The notes under the pieces were generated by a model. It worked only from the letters and a program-made list of their open reading frames with translations, was not told where the DNA came from and made no database searches. From Manduca sexta (taxonomy: Eukaryota; Arthropoda; Insecta; Lepidoptera; Sphingidae), in NCBI RefSeq assembly GCF_014839805.1, contig NC_051134.1, positions 11,067,170 through 11,131,169 on the forward strand: a stretch of DNA of 64,000 nt, read 5' to 3'. Shown in pieces: positions 24,841 to 35,400 of the stretch. Position numbers and translations under genes: made by a program. Every line of letters begins with the position of its first letter. Within the stretch, counting starts at the first letter, position 1.

Positions 24841-25194
24841 TTTATAATTATGTAATAATGAACGTGTTTTAATTACACGACAATCGAGTTTCAAACTTCA
24901 GAAAGGCAAATGCGAGACATTTACCGAAGCGGCTACAGCTCTATTTACCATGGAATCGATAGTAGAACAGTTAATACCTTTCACCAGACTCGGCATATTG
25001 CCAACTGCGTTTAATTGATATTTGTTTTCTGCAACATAATACGATGTTCTAGACTATTGGTAGACTACTTATCTGTTGTTAGTTTAAGGAGATTCATATA
25101 AAAAATATTAAAATCTAGCAATTACAGATTTCAATGGTAATGTGATTTGTTCATTTGAATCCGGATATTGCTATGGTTGATGTTAGATTTATAG

Positions 25195-25425
25195 AATCGA
25201 TTGATACTTAGTGAATTATCGCTTGCTTTAACGGTGAAGGAAAATATCGTAGGGAAACCTGTATACCTGAGAAGTTCTCTATAGGAATTTTGAATGTGTG
25301 TGAAGTCTACCAATACGCACTAAGCCAGCGTGGTGGACTACGACCCTCTCATTTGTAGAGGAGGCCGTGTCTAGTAGTTGGACAGTATATAATGCAGGGC
25401 CGATATTATTTATTTTATCGATTGA
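25195..25425 (+). repeat. tRNA-derived SINE, copy C, 5' truncated
   Basis: Begins within the SINE body (AATTATCGCTTGCTTTAACGG) and runs to the ATTATTTATT tail; it lacks the A and B boxes. Confidence 0.7.
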
Positions 25426-25439
25426 TAATAGAGTCTTTA

Positions 25440-26000
25440 GTAAAATCTTCATTCAAGTTCACACATAGATTTGACAGTAGCTTGAACTTACAGTTTGCCG
25501 TAAGAATATACGAGCTCTCCATTCCTGATAATAAAACAACATAAAGTGCTAATTTCTGAATTGGATTTAGATATATATTTTTTTGATTATAGAACTAAAG
25601 TTGTTTAATTTCTTTTTTATCTCTATACGCATATCTAATTTCACTTAAAAGACATTTTCATTTTGTCAAAAGTAATGTAAACCAATTAAATATCCCTTAT
25701 TTATTACTTTAAAGAATTAGCAGGAACGATTTAAGCCTGACATCTAAATTTACTTTTCCTATGGCCCCCTACTTAATTAAACCAAATACGCCCCATCAGC
25801 GGTCGATACTGAACCATTAACGGCATCTCGATTATTTTCATTTCTGTGATCTTACGCAGGAGATTCGAATTACATTACCTTTTGATAAGCTCTTGTGTGT
25901 TGATTACAAGGACGTTGACGAAACGTCTTTGGCGTTGACGGAATCGTTATTTATAGGAGGGAACAGACGAATGTATATTTCGCTACAAAAATAAAAAGCG
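25440..26000. other. Non-coding stretch, nothing recognised
   Basis: AT-rich, without supported features. Confidence 0.35.
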
Positions 26001-26024
26001 TACAAACTTACGTCTTTATCTTAT

Positions 26025-26110
26025 AAGGGGTAGGCAGAGATTTTAACCAGTGCACCCGCTTTTCACCGTTAGTATTCTATCCCATGATGTGATAGAGGGC
26101 CGGCCGTCAC
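26025..26110 (+). repeat. Fragment of a dispersed repeat shared with 47280-47365
   Basis: GGGGTAGGCAGAG and TCCCATGATGTGATAG in this order also occur near 47290-47358 (GGGGTAGACATAG, TCCCATGATGTGATAG). Confidence 0.5.
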
Positions 26111-26433
26111 GTCGTGCTGATACTGTGTAGAAAGACTTGTGGCGATCAACCATTCAAATTATGTACCCAAGCCTACGCAGCGCACACTTTGGCACTCGGC
26201 GTAGGCTCGAGCGTGAGGTGTGAACTATGAACCGCGCGTGACACACGTTTTACATACGACGTTTTGACTTGATTAAATTGATTGTTGTCTGTGATTGTGA
26301 TTCAACCAATAAACAATGTATGGAAAACAAGGCTTTTATTAAACGTGGAGATGACGAAAATATGGAAACCCCATGAGCTCCACAGACTCATTTTGTTAGT
26401 ACGTTCGGTGGGATATCAGGTTCTGCTGATAAT

Positions 26434-26607
26434 GCAGCAGTGGTTAAGGGTCCATATAACCCGATTCCTGCCGGCTATTCTTTATACAGAATTTATGTAG
26501 AATCCAATAATTATCATTAGAACGATATGCAAATCACATTTATGCATATTAGTACTCATATTGTCGGGTTCCCTTTCGAAAAACTTCACCTTTCACCACA
26601 GCAATGC
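26434..26607 (-). repeat. CACTGC-end MITE, copy 1
   Basis: Between GCAGCAGTGG and CACCACAGCAATGC the segment shares CGATTCCTGCCGGC and TCGGGTTCCCTTTCGAA with copies at 38793-38947 (opposite orientation) and 45811-46207. Short, non-coding and bounded by CACTGC-like ends. Confidence 0.6.
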
Positions 26608-27089
26608 ATTAAGAATGTAAGAAAAATAACTCATACCGCAAAAATCAAATCAAACAGTATGTAGTATTCATACTATAATATATTAGTTTACATCGGTATA
26701 TGAAACATAACATATCTTTAGAAAATTTGCAGAAAAATTGTAAGCAGTAAACGCAAGAAACTTTGAACGGATCCAAATTTGTTATACGGATATACCATGT
26801 TCTTTAGAATAAAGGACAAATTTTTACTCCGTACAAATGCGCAACGGGACCATTCTCTGAAAACTTTCATTCGTGCCGAGTTGATAGCAGAAACTTTTGT
26901 TTAATAAACTTTCACGAACAATAGTTCAGACATGAGTCATATTCATTTAATAAAAGTTTTATTATCAGTGTAGACCTGTCTGTTCATATTATTAAAGATG
27001 TTAACTATGTTTTTTTTCTGCGTACTCGAAATTGCGAAGATTGACGATATTATTGAATGCAATATATTGTGTTGTTTTGTGTTCCTTTT

Positions 27090-27215
27090 AGGGCTTGGCA
27101 AAGTGTCTCCGCTGCATCTGATGTTAGAAGATTGCAGCCAGACAGTGTCGACAGCCGTGAGATGATTACCCCTCGCTAATCGCCACAATTATGCTGGCCT
27201 GTATCATACCGGATG
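27090..27215 (+). repeat. Decayed dispersed repeat related to 12929-13165
   Basis: Shares GTGTCGACAGCCGTGAGATG and CGCCACAATTATGCTGGCCT with the repeats at 40195-40470. Confidence 0.4.
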
Positions 27216-27219
27216 TGAC

Positions 27220-28620
27220 TGTCCCATGTTTGTAGATTTTACATTTTCCAAAAAAATTAACGTCACGAGTCGCCAGTGGTCTACAATGCATGATTTCCGC
27301 TGATTTATTCTAAAATACTTGAATTACATTAAGAAAACTAGTGGGAGCGTTTATATTTTTTTTTTCATCTGGAAAACTATCAATTGATTCCCTGATGTTA
27401 AATGATTCCCATTCCTCAAAATTGGGACATCTACGACTCTGTTAGCCTTCAAAATAAATAAATCATCAGCTTCATAAAGTCTACTACTGAACATAGCCTT
27501 CCCATAAAGATTTCTAGATCTATCAAATACGGCCTGCATCCAGCTTGTTCCTGCGGCCTTTATCAAGCCATCTGTCTACCTTATAGAAGGATGTCGAAAG
27601 CGGTGCTAACCAGTACGGTCTTCACACAAGCTTGCTCCATCAGCAGTCCGTTTTCCCAAATATGTGCTTACCATTCCGTCTCATTTAATAAGTAGGCGTT
27701 ATTTATGTAAAAGAACTAACTATCAGTCATATTATCTTTATACAAAGTATTAGGACGGGTCATTAGTTACTATTGATTATCACGGATTAATTATTTGTAA
27801 ACGTATTAAAAGGAATCGAAAATGAATTAGCCAATTAACGAAAGGTTTAATTAAGAAGAATTGAAAGCAAACGGTGAAAATAGCTAGATATTTTAAAATG
27901 TTTGCACTTGCAAATTGGTTTCATCTTAGCCGATTGTTTTTATTAATTTCGATTTACATTACGTTCTCTTGATACGGTATATTGCATTTTAAATATATTC
28001 TGTATTGTATCGACTTTTCTGCTATTGGTTTCATTGTTAGCCATTTTATGTCCTCCATTTTTATCTTTTATACATTATTCTCTACATTTAATAATCTCTT
28101 CGTAGTTATCACTTGAAATGAAATGAAAGTTATTATAGCAGTGTTTAAAAAAAAATATTATATCGAATAATAGACGAAACTTTCGATAATTGCTATAACC
28201 CGGAATTAAAAATGATCAAGTTATTGTAATGTTAATAGTAATTATCATTTTAAACCATAATATTTAAAACTTATTAGTACTTTTCAGTCTCTATTTGATT
28301 TTGTGATTATGGATGTCCATAGCGCAGTTTATTTTGGAACTTATGAATAAAAACCTCATATGTATGCATTAAAATCTGACAAAGCACGTGATGCATTTAG
28401 TTTATAACCAAACATCTACCCGGCTTTTGTGATGTTAATTATGCTCTGATCAAAAATATCATACTGGATGAGATAGGTTCAACATTAAGAAAATAGTGCA
28501 GAATTACATAATTACTGGAGAGTGTAATACAACTTGAGATAAGTTAAAAATAATTTGCATATTTCAAACTTTTATCAAAAAAGAAGGTTTAACTGTTTTT
28601 ACTTTGCAGGAATCGGTGCC
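27220..28620. other. Non-coding stretch, nothing recognised
   Basis: AT-rich, with short chance frames only. Confidence 0.35.
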
Positions 28621-28627
28621 GAATTAA

Positions 28628-28954
28628 GGTGGTAGCTCAAGGTCCATTTTCATACATTTTGTTTCGGCTTTAATCTGGGTAACTAAACAAGTATTGGCAA
28701 GTAAAGAATTTAAATTCACGTCTAGTTAGTGATTAGTTCTCGCAGTTGAAAGAAAAACGTAAAAAAATTTAATATGACGAAATTTTAAAGGCAGAAATAT
28801 CCATGATTATTAATTATTTTTACGTTTTTCTTTCAACTGCGAGAACTAATCACTAACTAGACGTGAATTTAAATTCTTTACTTGCCAATACTTGTTTAGT
28901 TACCCAGATTAAAGCCGAAACAAAATGTATGAAAATGGACCTTGAGCTACCACC
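28628..28954. mobile_element. TTAA-flanked foldback MITE with perfect 138-bp arms
   Basis: Arms 28628-28765 and 28817-28954 are exact inverse complements, separated by a 51-nt AT-rich loop. The unit starts GGTGGTAGCTC, ends GAGCTACCACC, and is flanked by TTAA on both sides (28624-28627 and 28955-28958). TTAA is the piggyBac target, but the termini do not begin with the CCY usual for that family. Any transcript across it would form a 138-bp dsRNA stem. The lack of mismatches implies very recent origin or gene conversion. Confidence 0.88.
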
Positions 28955-28999
28955 TTAAGTGTGGTTAATTAACATGTTTATTGAAAGACTTAAAAATGT

Positions 29000-30060
29000 A
29001 GGACTTAGAAAAACGTTCCATTTTTCACATAATTTATTTAAAAATATAACACTTAAAAAATAAACAAAGTATTTTTAAAAAGTTCTTATACCCGTCTCAG
29101 CTCAAAAATAATTTTGAATTTAGAACAGCCTAAAAACATAAAAGGAAACATTGTCGGACAGCCACAGGCAGAGTTTACTGGTACACAGATGTAGAATCAG
29201 TTTGTAAAACTTGGTTACGCGGACCAACTCTCCCATTTATCATTGTGCGAACTTGCTTGTTCCACGTTTCGAGATAAGGCGGAACTTGTCACTGGCGACA
29301 GATATCTAAAAGTATTTTGTTTTTAAACATCCTCGCAGCTGTTGTATGGATGAGTTTGTTTGGTACCAGTTGTATGAAATTGTTGGTTTGGATGTTTGTT
29401 ATTATTTTTAGAGCATTTTCTGTTGGGGCTGGTTAATTTTTTAAACTCTAATGTTTGGTTCACCCTTGCCAAAAATTATCTTTTATTAATCCAACTTCCA
29501 TTTATTTCGTTTCATTCGTAAACCGATATCATAGATGATAGATGTAAACGATTCTATTTTCTTAATATAAGTAGAATCGCTAGTGAAGTAAAACAACACA
29601 AGACTTTTGAACAATTTATTTTAAAATTTTACGATGACTTTAACTATACACATGAAATATTACAAACATTTTAAATAATAACTAAATATCTTTACAACAT
29701 AATATATAAAAAACAATAATTTTATTTACAATTAAAATCATTACAGTACTTATTTACAAATCTGTTTGTTGAGGTAAGTTTTTTAAAGGATGGATACAAA
29801 AATAGCAGTTCGCAACTATAGCACTAAATGCGAAAATATAATAGGTAGGAACAAATACCTACATATTTTTATTTGATTCGGAAATCGGAATTGTACATCT
29901 AACATTATTAAAATGCCGTGAAAAATAATTTAAAACTCCATATTATGCATTTTTAATAAATAGAATTGCAATTATATAAAATTAGGTATTTTGAGGGTAC
30001 ATACATTAAATAAGTAGCTCCTTAAAGGATGACATGTATAGCTATGTACTTATAATAATA
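29000..30060. other. Non-coding stretch, nothing recognised
   Basis: AT-rich, with no supported exon. Confidence 0.35.
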
Positions 30061-30072
30061 TACATGTGATGT

Positions 30073-30264
30073 AGGGTCTGGGGGACTCATTTCCGTCTAC
30101 GGGCGCATATATTCTGTCTTTTTACAACTATGGGCGTTAATAGCCGGTAAGACTGTAAATGTGGATTTTTCGACCTACACGGCTGTTAAAGCTGTCTTTC
30201 GATTAGTAGAGCCAAAATTGCAATAAGACGAATACGCCTGTATAGATAGAATAGGGATGCTGAC
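30073..30264. repeat. Palindromic MITE, diverged copy 1 of an adjacent pair
   Basis: The left half (TTTCCGTCTACGGGCG, then CTGTCTTTTTACAA) matches the inverse complement of the right half (CAATAAGACGAATACGCC, then TAGATAGAATAGGG) with several mismatches. It resembles the element at 30359-30534. Confidence 0.6.
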
Positions 30265-30358
30265 CTTACTAGCTTTCTACAATAATTAAATTATCGCGCT
30301 AAATTAACTAGCTATTTACTATATACATGTATAATATACAAATAACAATATAAGGGTT

Positions 30359-30534
30359 AAGGAGCCCTATTACTTCTACGGGGGCAAATCCGTCTTTTTG
30401 CAATTATGGGTGTTGTAAGCGCCACAAAATCCCCTATTTACATAAACCACATATTATGAGAGCTGTCCTTCGATTAGAACGCCCGTAAATTTGCAGAAGA
30501 CGGTTTTGCCGCCATAGACGGAAAAGGGCCCCTG
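30359..30534. repeat. Palindromic MITE, copy 2 of an adjacent pair
   Basis: GAGCCCTATTACTTCTACGG then GGCAAATCCGTCTTTTTGCA on the left inversely matches TGCAGAAGACGGTTTTGCC and GCCATAGACGGAAAAGGGCC on the right. About 175 bp and non-coding. Confidence 0.65.
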
Positions 30535-30544
30535 AGAATGAAGA

Positions 30545-32100
30545 TTTTAAGATAAGTATAAACAATATATAATAAATACACTAAACAAATTACAAAAAAA
30601 TAAATGAAAAACGTGGAGTATGATAATAAAGATTACATCATAAGAAATGGAAATTGATAAATATTGATTCGGTAATATAAAAAGAGTCTACAATTCATGA
30701 ACAATAAAAAAAATCTTATTTTACACATGTGACCCCTACAGCTTTCGAGGTAAACAAAGATATATTTGTTTAATACATTTAAAAAAAAAATCTTTGGTAT
30801 TCGGTTTTATTTATACAATAGATATCTAACATTATAAAACGAACTTATTTAATTGATATTTGAGTTTTAAAATACTTCTTGTAAAATATATAAAAATATA
30901 ATTTATAACATAAATTTCACGGCGTCTGCGTAGTATTAAAATCAATACAAAAGCGAGATTTATTCGCAAAATATGAGCACTGTGAAAAGTTGAATTCGGA
31001 TCTATACAGAATATTTAAAAGGCTGTATACTCGCGATTCACTAGCTTTCAGTTTCAATAAAAAAACGTACTGGCCGGATTTGTCTGTACATTTTATAATA
31101 CGAATCTGAAGTCTTCATATTCAAAAAAAGTTATAAAATATCGGATTTAAAAACGCGAATGAAACATCATCACTATCATAAATCTCATTTATGATGAAAT
31201 TAATGTTAGTTTAGACATCATGTTCATTTTATCTCTTTTGCAATGAAATGTTTTTGGAGTTATTTATTTTTTCAATTTTGTTGTGGTTGTTGATAAAAAA
31301 TAAATGTTCTGTGTGATTTAATATTATTTGACTAAGGACTCTATTGGCTACTGCCACAGTTCACTCAAATACTTCCATTACCGCAATATAATACACTTCA
31401 TTTTCACAGTTTCAACTTAACATTTTTTAGATGGTCTCTAGATATATAGTTTATCGTTTGACAAATTGTTTAGAAGACTAGTTACTACTCACAATACTTG
31501 CGTGTGTTCTTGTTCAAGTTACAACTGTATGAACCACTGCAACGTGTTTTTAACGAGTTTTACAACGTTTCGGTTGGCGAAATGGTGTGCTCTGACTATA
31601 TTCAATTCTGTGACATGTGTCACATGCGATCGCTGTAATTTTTTTATAGTCTACCTGAGCTTGTCGGCTCGTTTCAGAGATACCTATTTTTGAAAACGGA
31701 ATGATAGACATTTATTGATTAACATCTGTTTCAGTTTTAGGTAGTGTTTTGTACATGCTGAATTTTATGAATTACACATACAAGGGTTTATCATTAATTA
31801 TGTACATGTAGCCTCAAAGGTACGTGTTTTTGATCTAATTTATTATCTAAAATTAGTTAGAATTATAGCTTAGCTATAAGTAGAAGACTAGAAGCCTTAA
31901 TTAAGTGTGACCTACTTTATTTATTACAGACATTGTACGCTTTATAATTATTTCATGGAATATGCGCTTAATATTAGTACCAAGAATACAAAACTTTCTC
32001 TCGCATATACTTATATTATAAAATTAAGTGTAAATTTCTACAGGGTTCAAATATAAATTATTTTGCCTGCATTGGTTAGGACTTATCGGAACATCGTCTC
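30545..32100. other. Non-coding stretch downstream of TkR99D
   Basis: Mostly AT-rich. It may hold 3' UTR of the minus-strand receptor transcript, but no end signal was chosen with confidence. Confidence 0.3.
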
Positions 32101-32149
32101 ATAATTAATTAAATATATTATTTACATGATTTTTGCAATAAGTCCGATA

Positions 32150-32400
32150 AGGTTTACGCGTAAAGGTCTTGCGGCGTTAGTGGCGCGCGAAGTTTCCGCG
32201 AGGAGCGCGGGGTGTGCGGGGTGTGCGGCGCGGGCGGGGCGGGCGCGGAGTGCGCGGCGAGCGGCGCGCGCGAGGAGCGTCATATCCACGTGCGCTCCAC
32301 ACCCGCCCGCTGCGCCTCACTGGAAGCGCACTCGCCGAACAGTCCGCCCGTGCCACGCCGCTGTCAGGCCGTGCTCATCACCGTGTTGTTGTAAGTGCTA
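32150..32400. other. CpG-rich block with an open frame on the plus strand
   Basis: A GC-rich island in AT-rich surroundings. In one plus frame it reads CGVCGAGGAGAECAASGA through [13 protein letters not shown] and meets a good donor (TTGTT followed by gtaagtgc), but has no ATG after the upstream in-frame stop. On the minus strand its right part overlaps the proposed last exon of TkR99D and the rest would be 3' UTR. It might be a plus-strand promoter or exon of an unseen gene. Unresolved. Confidence 0.4.
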
Positions 32401-32422
32401 TGCATCGAAATGCGAATCGTGC
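32364..32422 (-). CDS. TkR99D: TkR99D proposed last exon
   Basis: Acceptor ATTATTATTACAG, correct phase to continue the tail, then [19 protein letters not shown] and a TGA. Tail ends are poorly conserved, so the assignment rests on splice sites, phase and position. Confidence 0.55.
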
Positions 32423-35400
32423 CTGTAATAATAATGAACAACGTAAAACGATCCACATGTATCGCCTATCGTTTTCCGGTCATTTACGGATCTTGATTTA
32501 GAACAAGATTTGGCCAACGGAAGCGCTCAAAGAATTGAAAATAGTTGAGAAATAGAAGCCAGTGGGTGAGGAAGCGAGTACGAAAGGCGATAGAACAGTT
32601 GAACGGATATGACGAGTCTAACTACTGGTTTTGTTTTCAAAGCGAATGCGTTTGCGCCACGCCCTTTATAACACCCATTAAATTATTCATGTACTGAATA
32701 GAGTCGCATACTCTTACTTGTTTATTTTATTTGCATGAAGCAAGTGGGGAGAGCCTGGCGGGTTTTTCATGAATTTTGTCGTCTTGAACAAACCTATGAA
32801 GAAGAAGAGGGCTTGTGTTGAAATACAGATTTAAAATACAACAGTAAAACTAATGTATGGGGCTGAGTGCAAACTGTGGCAGTTTGAAAAGAATGAGTCA
32901 GAAATGGTTTCTATACAAAGGAAATAGATGAGACGTAGAAAAAAATGAAATATAAATTAGTAGATGAATTACTTTTAGACTCTAAAGTCAATGAGGTTTT
33001 TGGTTTGATTTTAAATTTCTATGGATTCATCGGTCGGTTTCCCGGAAATTCAATTTATATGAATAAGTTATTGGGAGGATATTGTTTAAACAATAAACGC
33101 GTTGCTATGTCTACTGTGTCTACGTAATTGTAACTGTAATAAAATCAATTAAAAGCTACAAAATTATAACGAGTTCAAAGATAAGTAGTGTAGATGTTTT
33201 TGTCTTACTTGTGCCGTTTTTCCGGCTTGGTGAAAGCGATCGCATTGATCTGTCTAACCGATCTCCACCAAATGCTCGGTGTCTTGTCAGCCCGCTGCCA
33301 CCCAGCGCTCCGCAACACCAGAAGAACTGCTTGAAACCTCGTCTGAACCTATGCAAAATATATTTATTGAAAACAAAAGTATCCTCTAAATCAAAGCTAA
33401 CTATTATGTTCCCATGTATGATCATGATGTGATAGTATATAGAGTGAACGGTTTAACAAGCACGACTTTGTAAACAGTAAATCTTCGATCAATAAACTTG
33501 CTAAAGATATAACAATCCATTATGAATCGAAATATTTAATTTAAAGTACCGACTTACTTGGAATTCATCCAACAGTAAATGATGGGGTTGTACATGGAGT
33601 TGCTCATTGCGAGCCAGTAGATGCCGAGGTAGATCTCCTGGATGTGGGGGTAGTTGACCACGTCGGGGTAGTAGGAGGTGACCACGAAGTATACGTGGAA
33701 CGGTAACCAGCACACAGCGAAGATCACAACCACTACGATCATCATTTTAACAACCTGCGGACAAACTGTTTGCTTATTTTTGTTTTTTAATAACACTTAA
33801 ATGCCTTAACTTTTGTGGATCATAATAGAATTATAGAAGATTTTCAATTTATGAATTTTTATTCCTATGAGTTAGGGCTGGCGGTTATTAGCGGCGATAG
33901 CTTAGTTTGGTGTGGAACGGACTGCCGAGACGAATGTCCGCAGGTTCAAATCCCAAGGGCACACACCTCTGACTTTTCTAAAATAATGTGTGTATTCTTT
34001 GTGAATTTATCGTTTGCTTTAACGGTGAAGGAAAACATCGTGAGGAAACCTGTACATCTGAGGAGTTCTCTATAGGAATTTCGAAGGTGTGTGAAGTCTA
34101 CCAATCCGCACTAGGCCAGCGTTGTGGACTAAGGCCTAATCCCTCTCAGTAGTAGAGGAGGCCCGTGCTCAGCAGTGGGCAAGTATATAATACAGGGCTG
34201 ATATTATTATATTATTATTATGAGTTAGGGCTGGGCGACAATAAGCCAGTAATACATTATACAATAAAAACATTGCTTTCTCGTTTATTTCATTTTAGTC
34301 ATATTATTAAGTGAAAAGGTATATGTACTTTTAGTTTGAACGTTGACCTCTAGTAAGCATGTAGTTGCTCCTATTGACGTTTCCAAAAGTGTTACCTCCG
34401 ATAAAAACTGGGAAGGAAAATGATCCCAAAGTGCATTTACGTAATAGGACTTTATATAAGTATTGTATATCAATATACTTATAACACTATAATATTCATG
34501 TTCTAATGCAGTAGTAATTAATTCTTGCAATTGTCGTGGACAGATACATAATTGTATTCATGACGCTATTGTGCACAATAGGAATATTAATGTGAACATA
34601 TGGCTAGCTTCATTCTGTGATCAACATTCGAATTTAGATATACTTAAGTCACAATTTCATCTATACATATTATAAAACAAAGTCCCCCTTTCGATCTGTC
34701 TGTATTTTATCGATTGTATCGAAATCTACTGAAATTTGGTATGGAGATAGTTTAATACCCTGGAAAGATTATAGGCTACTCATTTCCCACGAAAATATAT
34801 AGCGGTATTTTTATCCCTTAAAGCCCCTTCACGTGGGCGAAGCCGCGAGAAAAACTTATTAATATTATATTTATGAAATACACTGGAATTAAATGTAAAT
34901 CTCTGTGAAACTTATATATTTTTGTTGTCATTTTTACAATACAGCTGTAGTTAGCATCACGATTGCCCATAACAATAGCAGCTAGACTATTTTTTGGAGC
35001 CACTAATTGCTTCGTTATGAGGTAACATGCTTTGTCTATTACGGAATGGTGACCAATCAGTTTTCAGAGAGTTGGCTTCATTTGCTACCCCTATTTTAAA
35101 ATATGCCGCATCCTAAGCCGCTGCTGTTCTTAGGCTGCGGTCTATAAAGTGTATTGACAAAGCCAACACTGCGGTAATTACACTAGCTACAATATCCTTC
35201 AAACCGTAGGTACACAGCACAACGTCCATACACAACAGTCCTTACACACAGCTAATCAGCGACAAAGGCAGGCATTGTTGTGTATACCTATTCAAAAAGG
35301 TTTTCGCATACGAGAAGCCTGTATCTTTTCATACATCATAAATTCAAATAAGTTTTTTATTAAGAGATTTATATATAGCCCATGTGACGTCGACCGTAAT

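Noticed and set aside
28628..28954. CRISPR-like or microRNA hairpin
   Set aside because: There is a single palindrome, not an array; arms of 138 bp with no mismatches are far longer than a microRNA precursor, and TTAA duplications mark a mobile element.
33156..33209. Read-through of the TkR99D tail exon to the stop near 33156
   Set aside because: A good donor (gtaaga) and an in-phase downstream acceptor favour splicing. It remains possible as a minor isoform.
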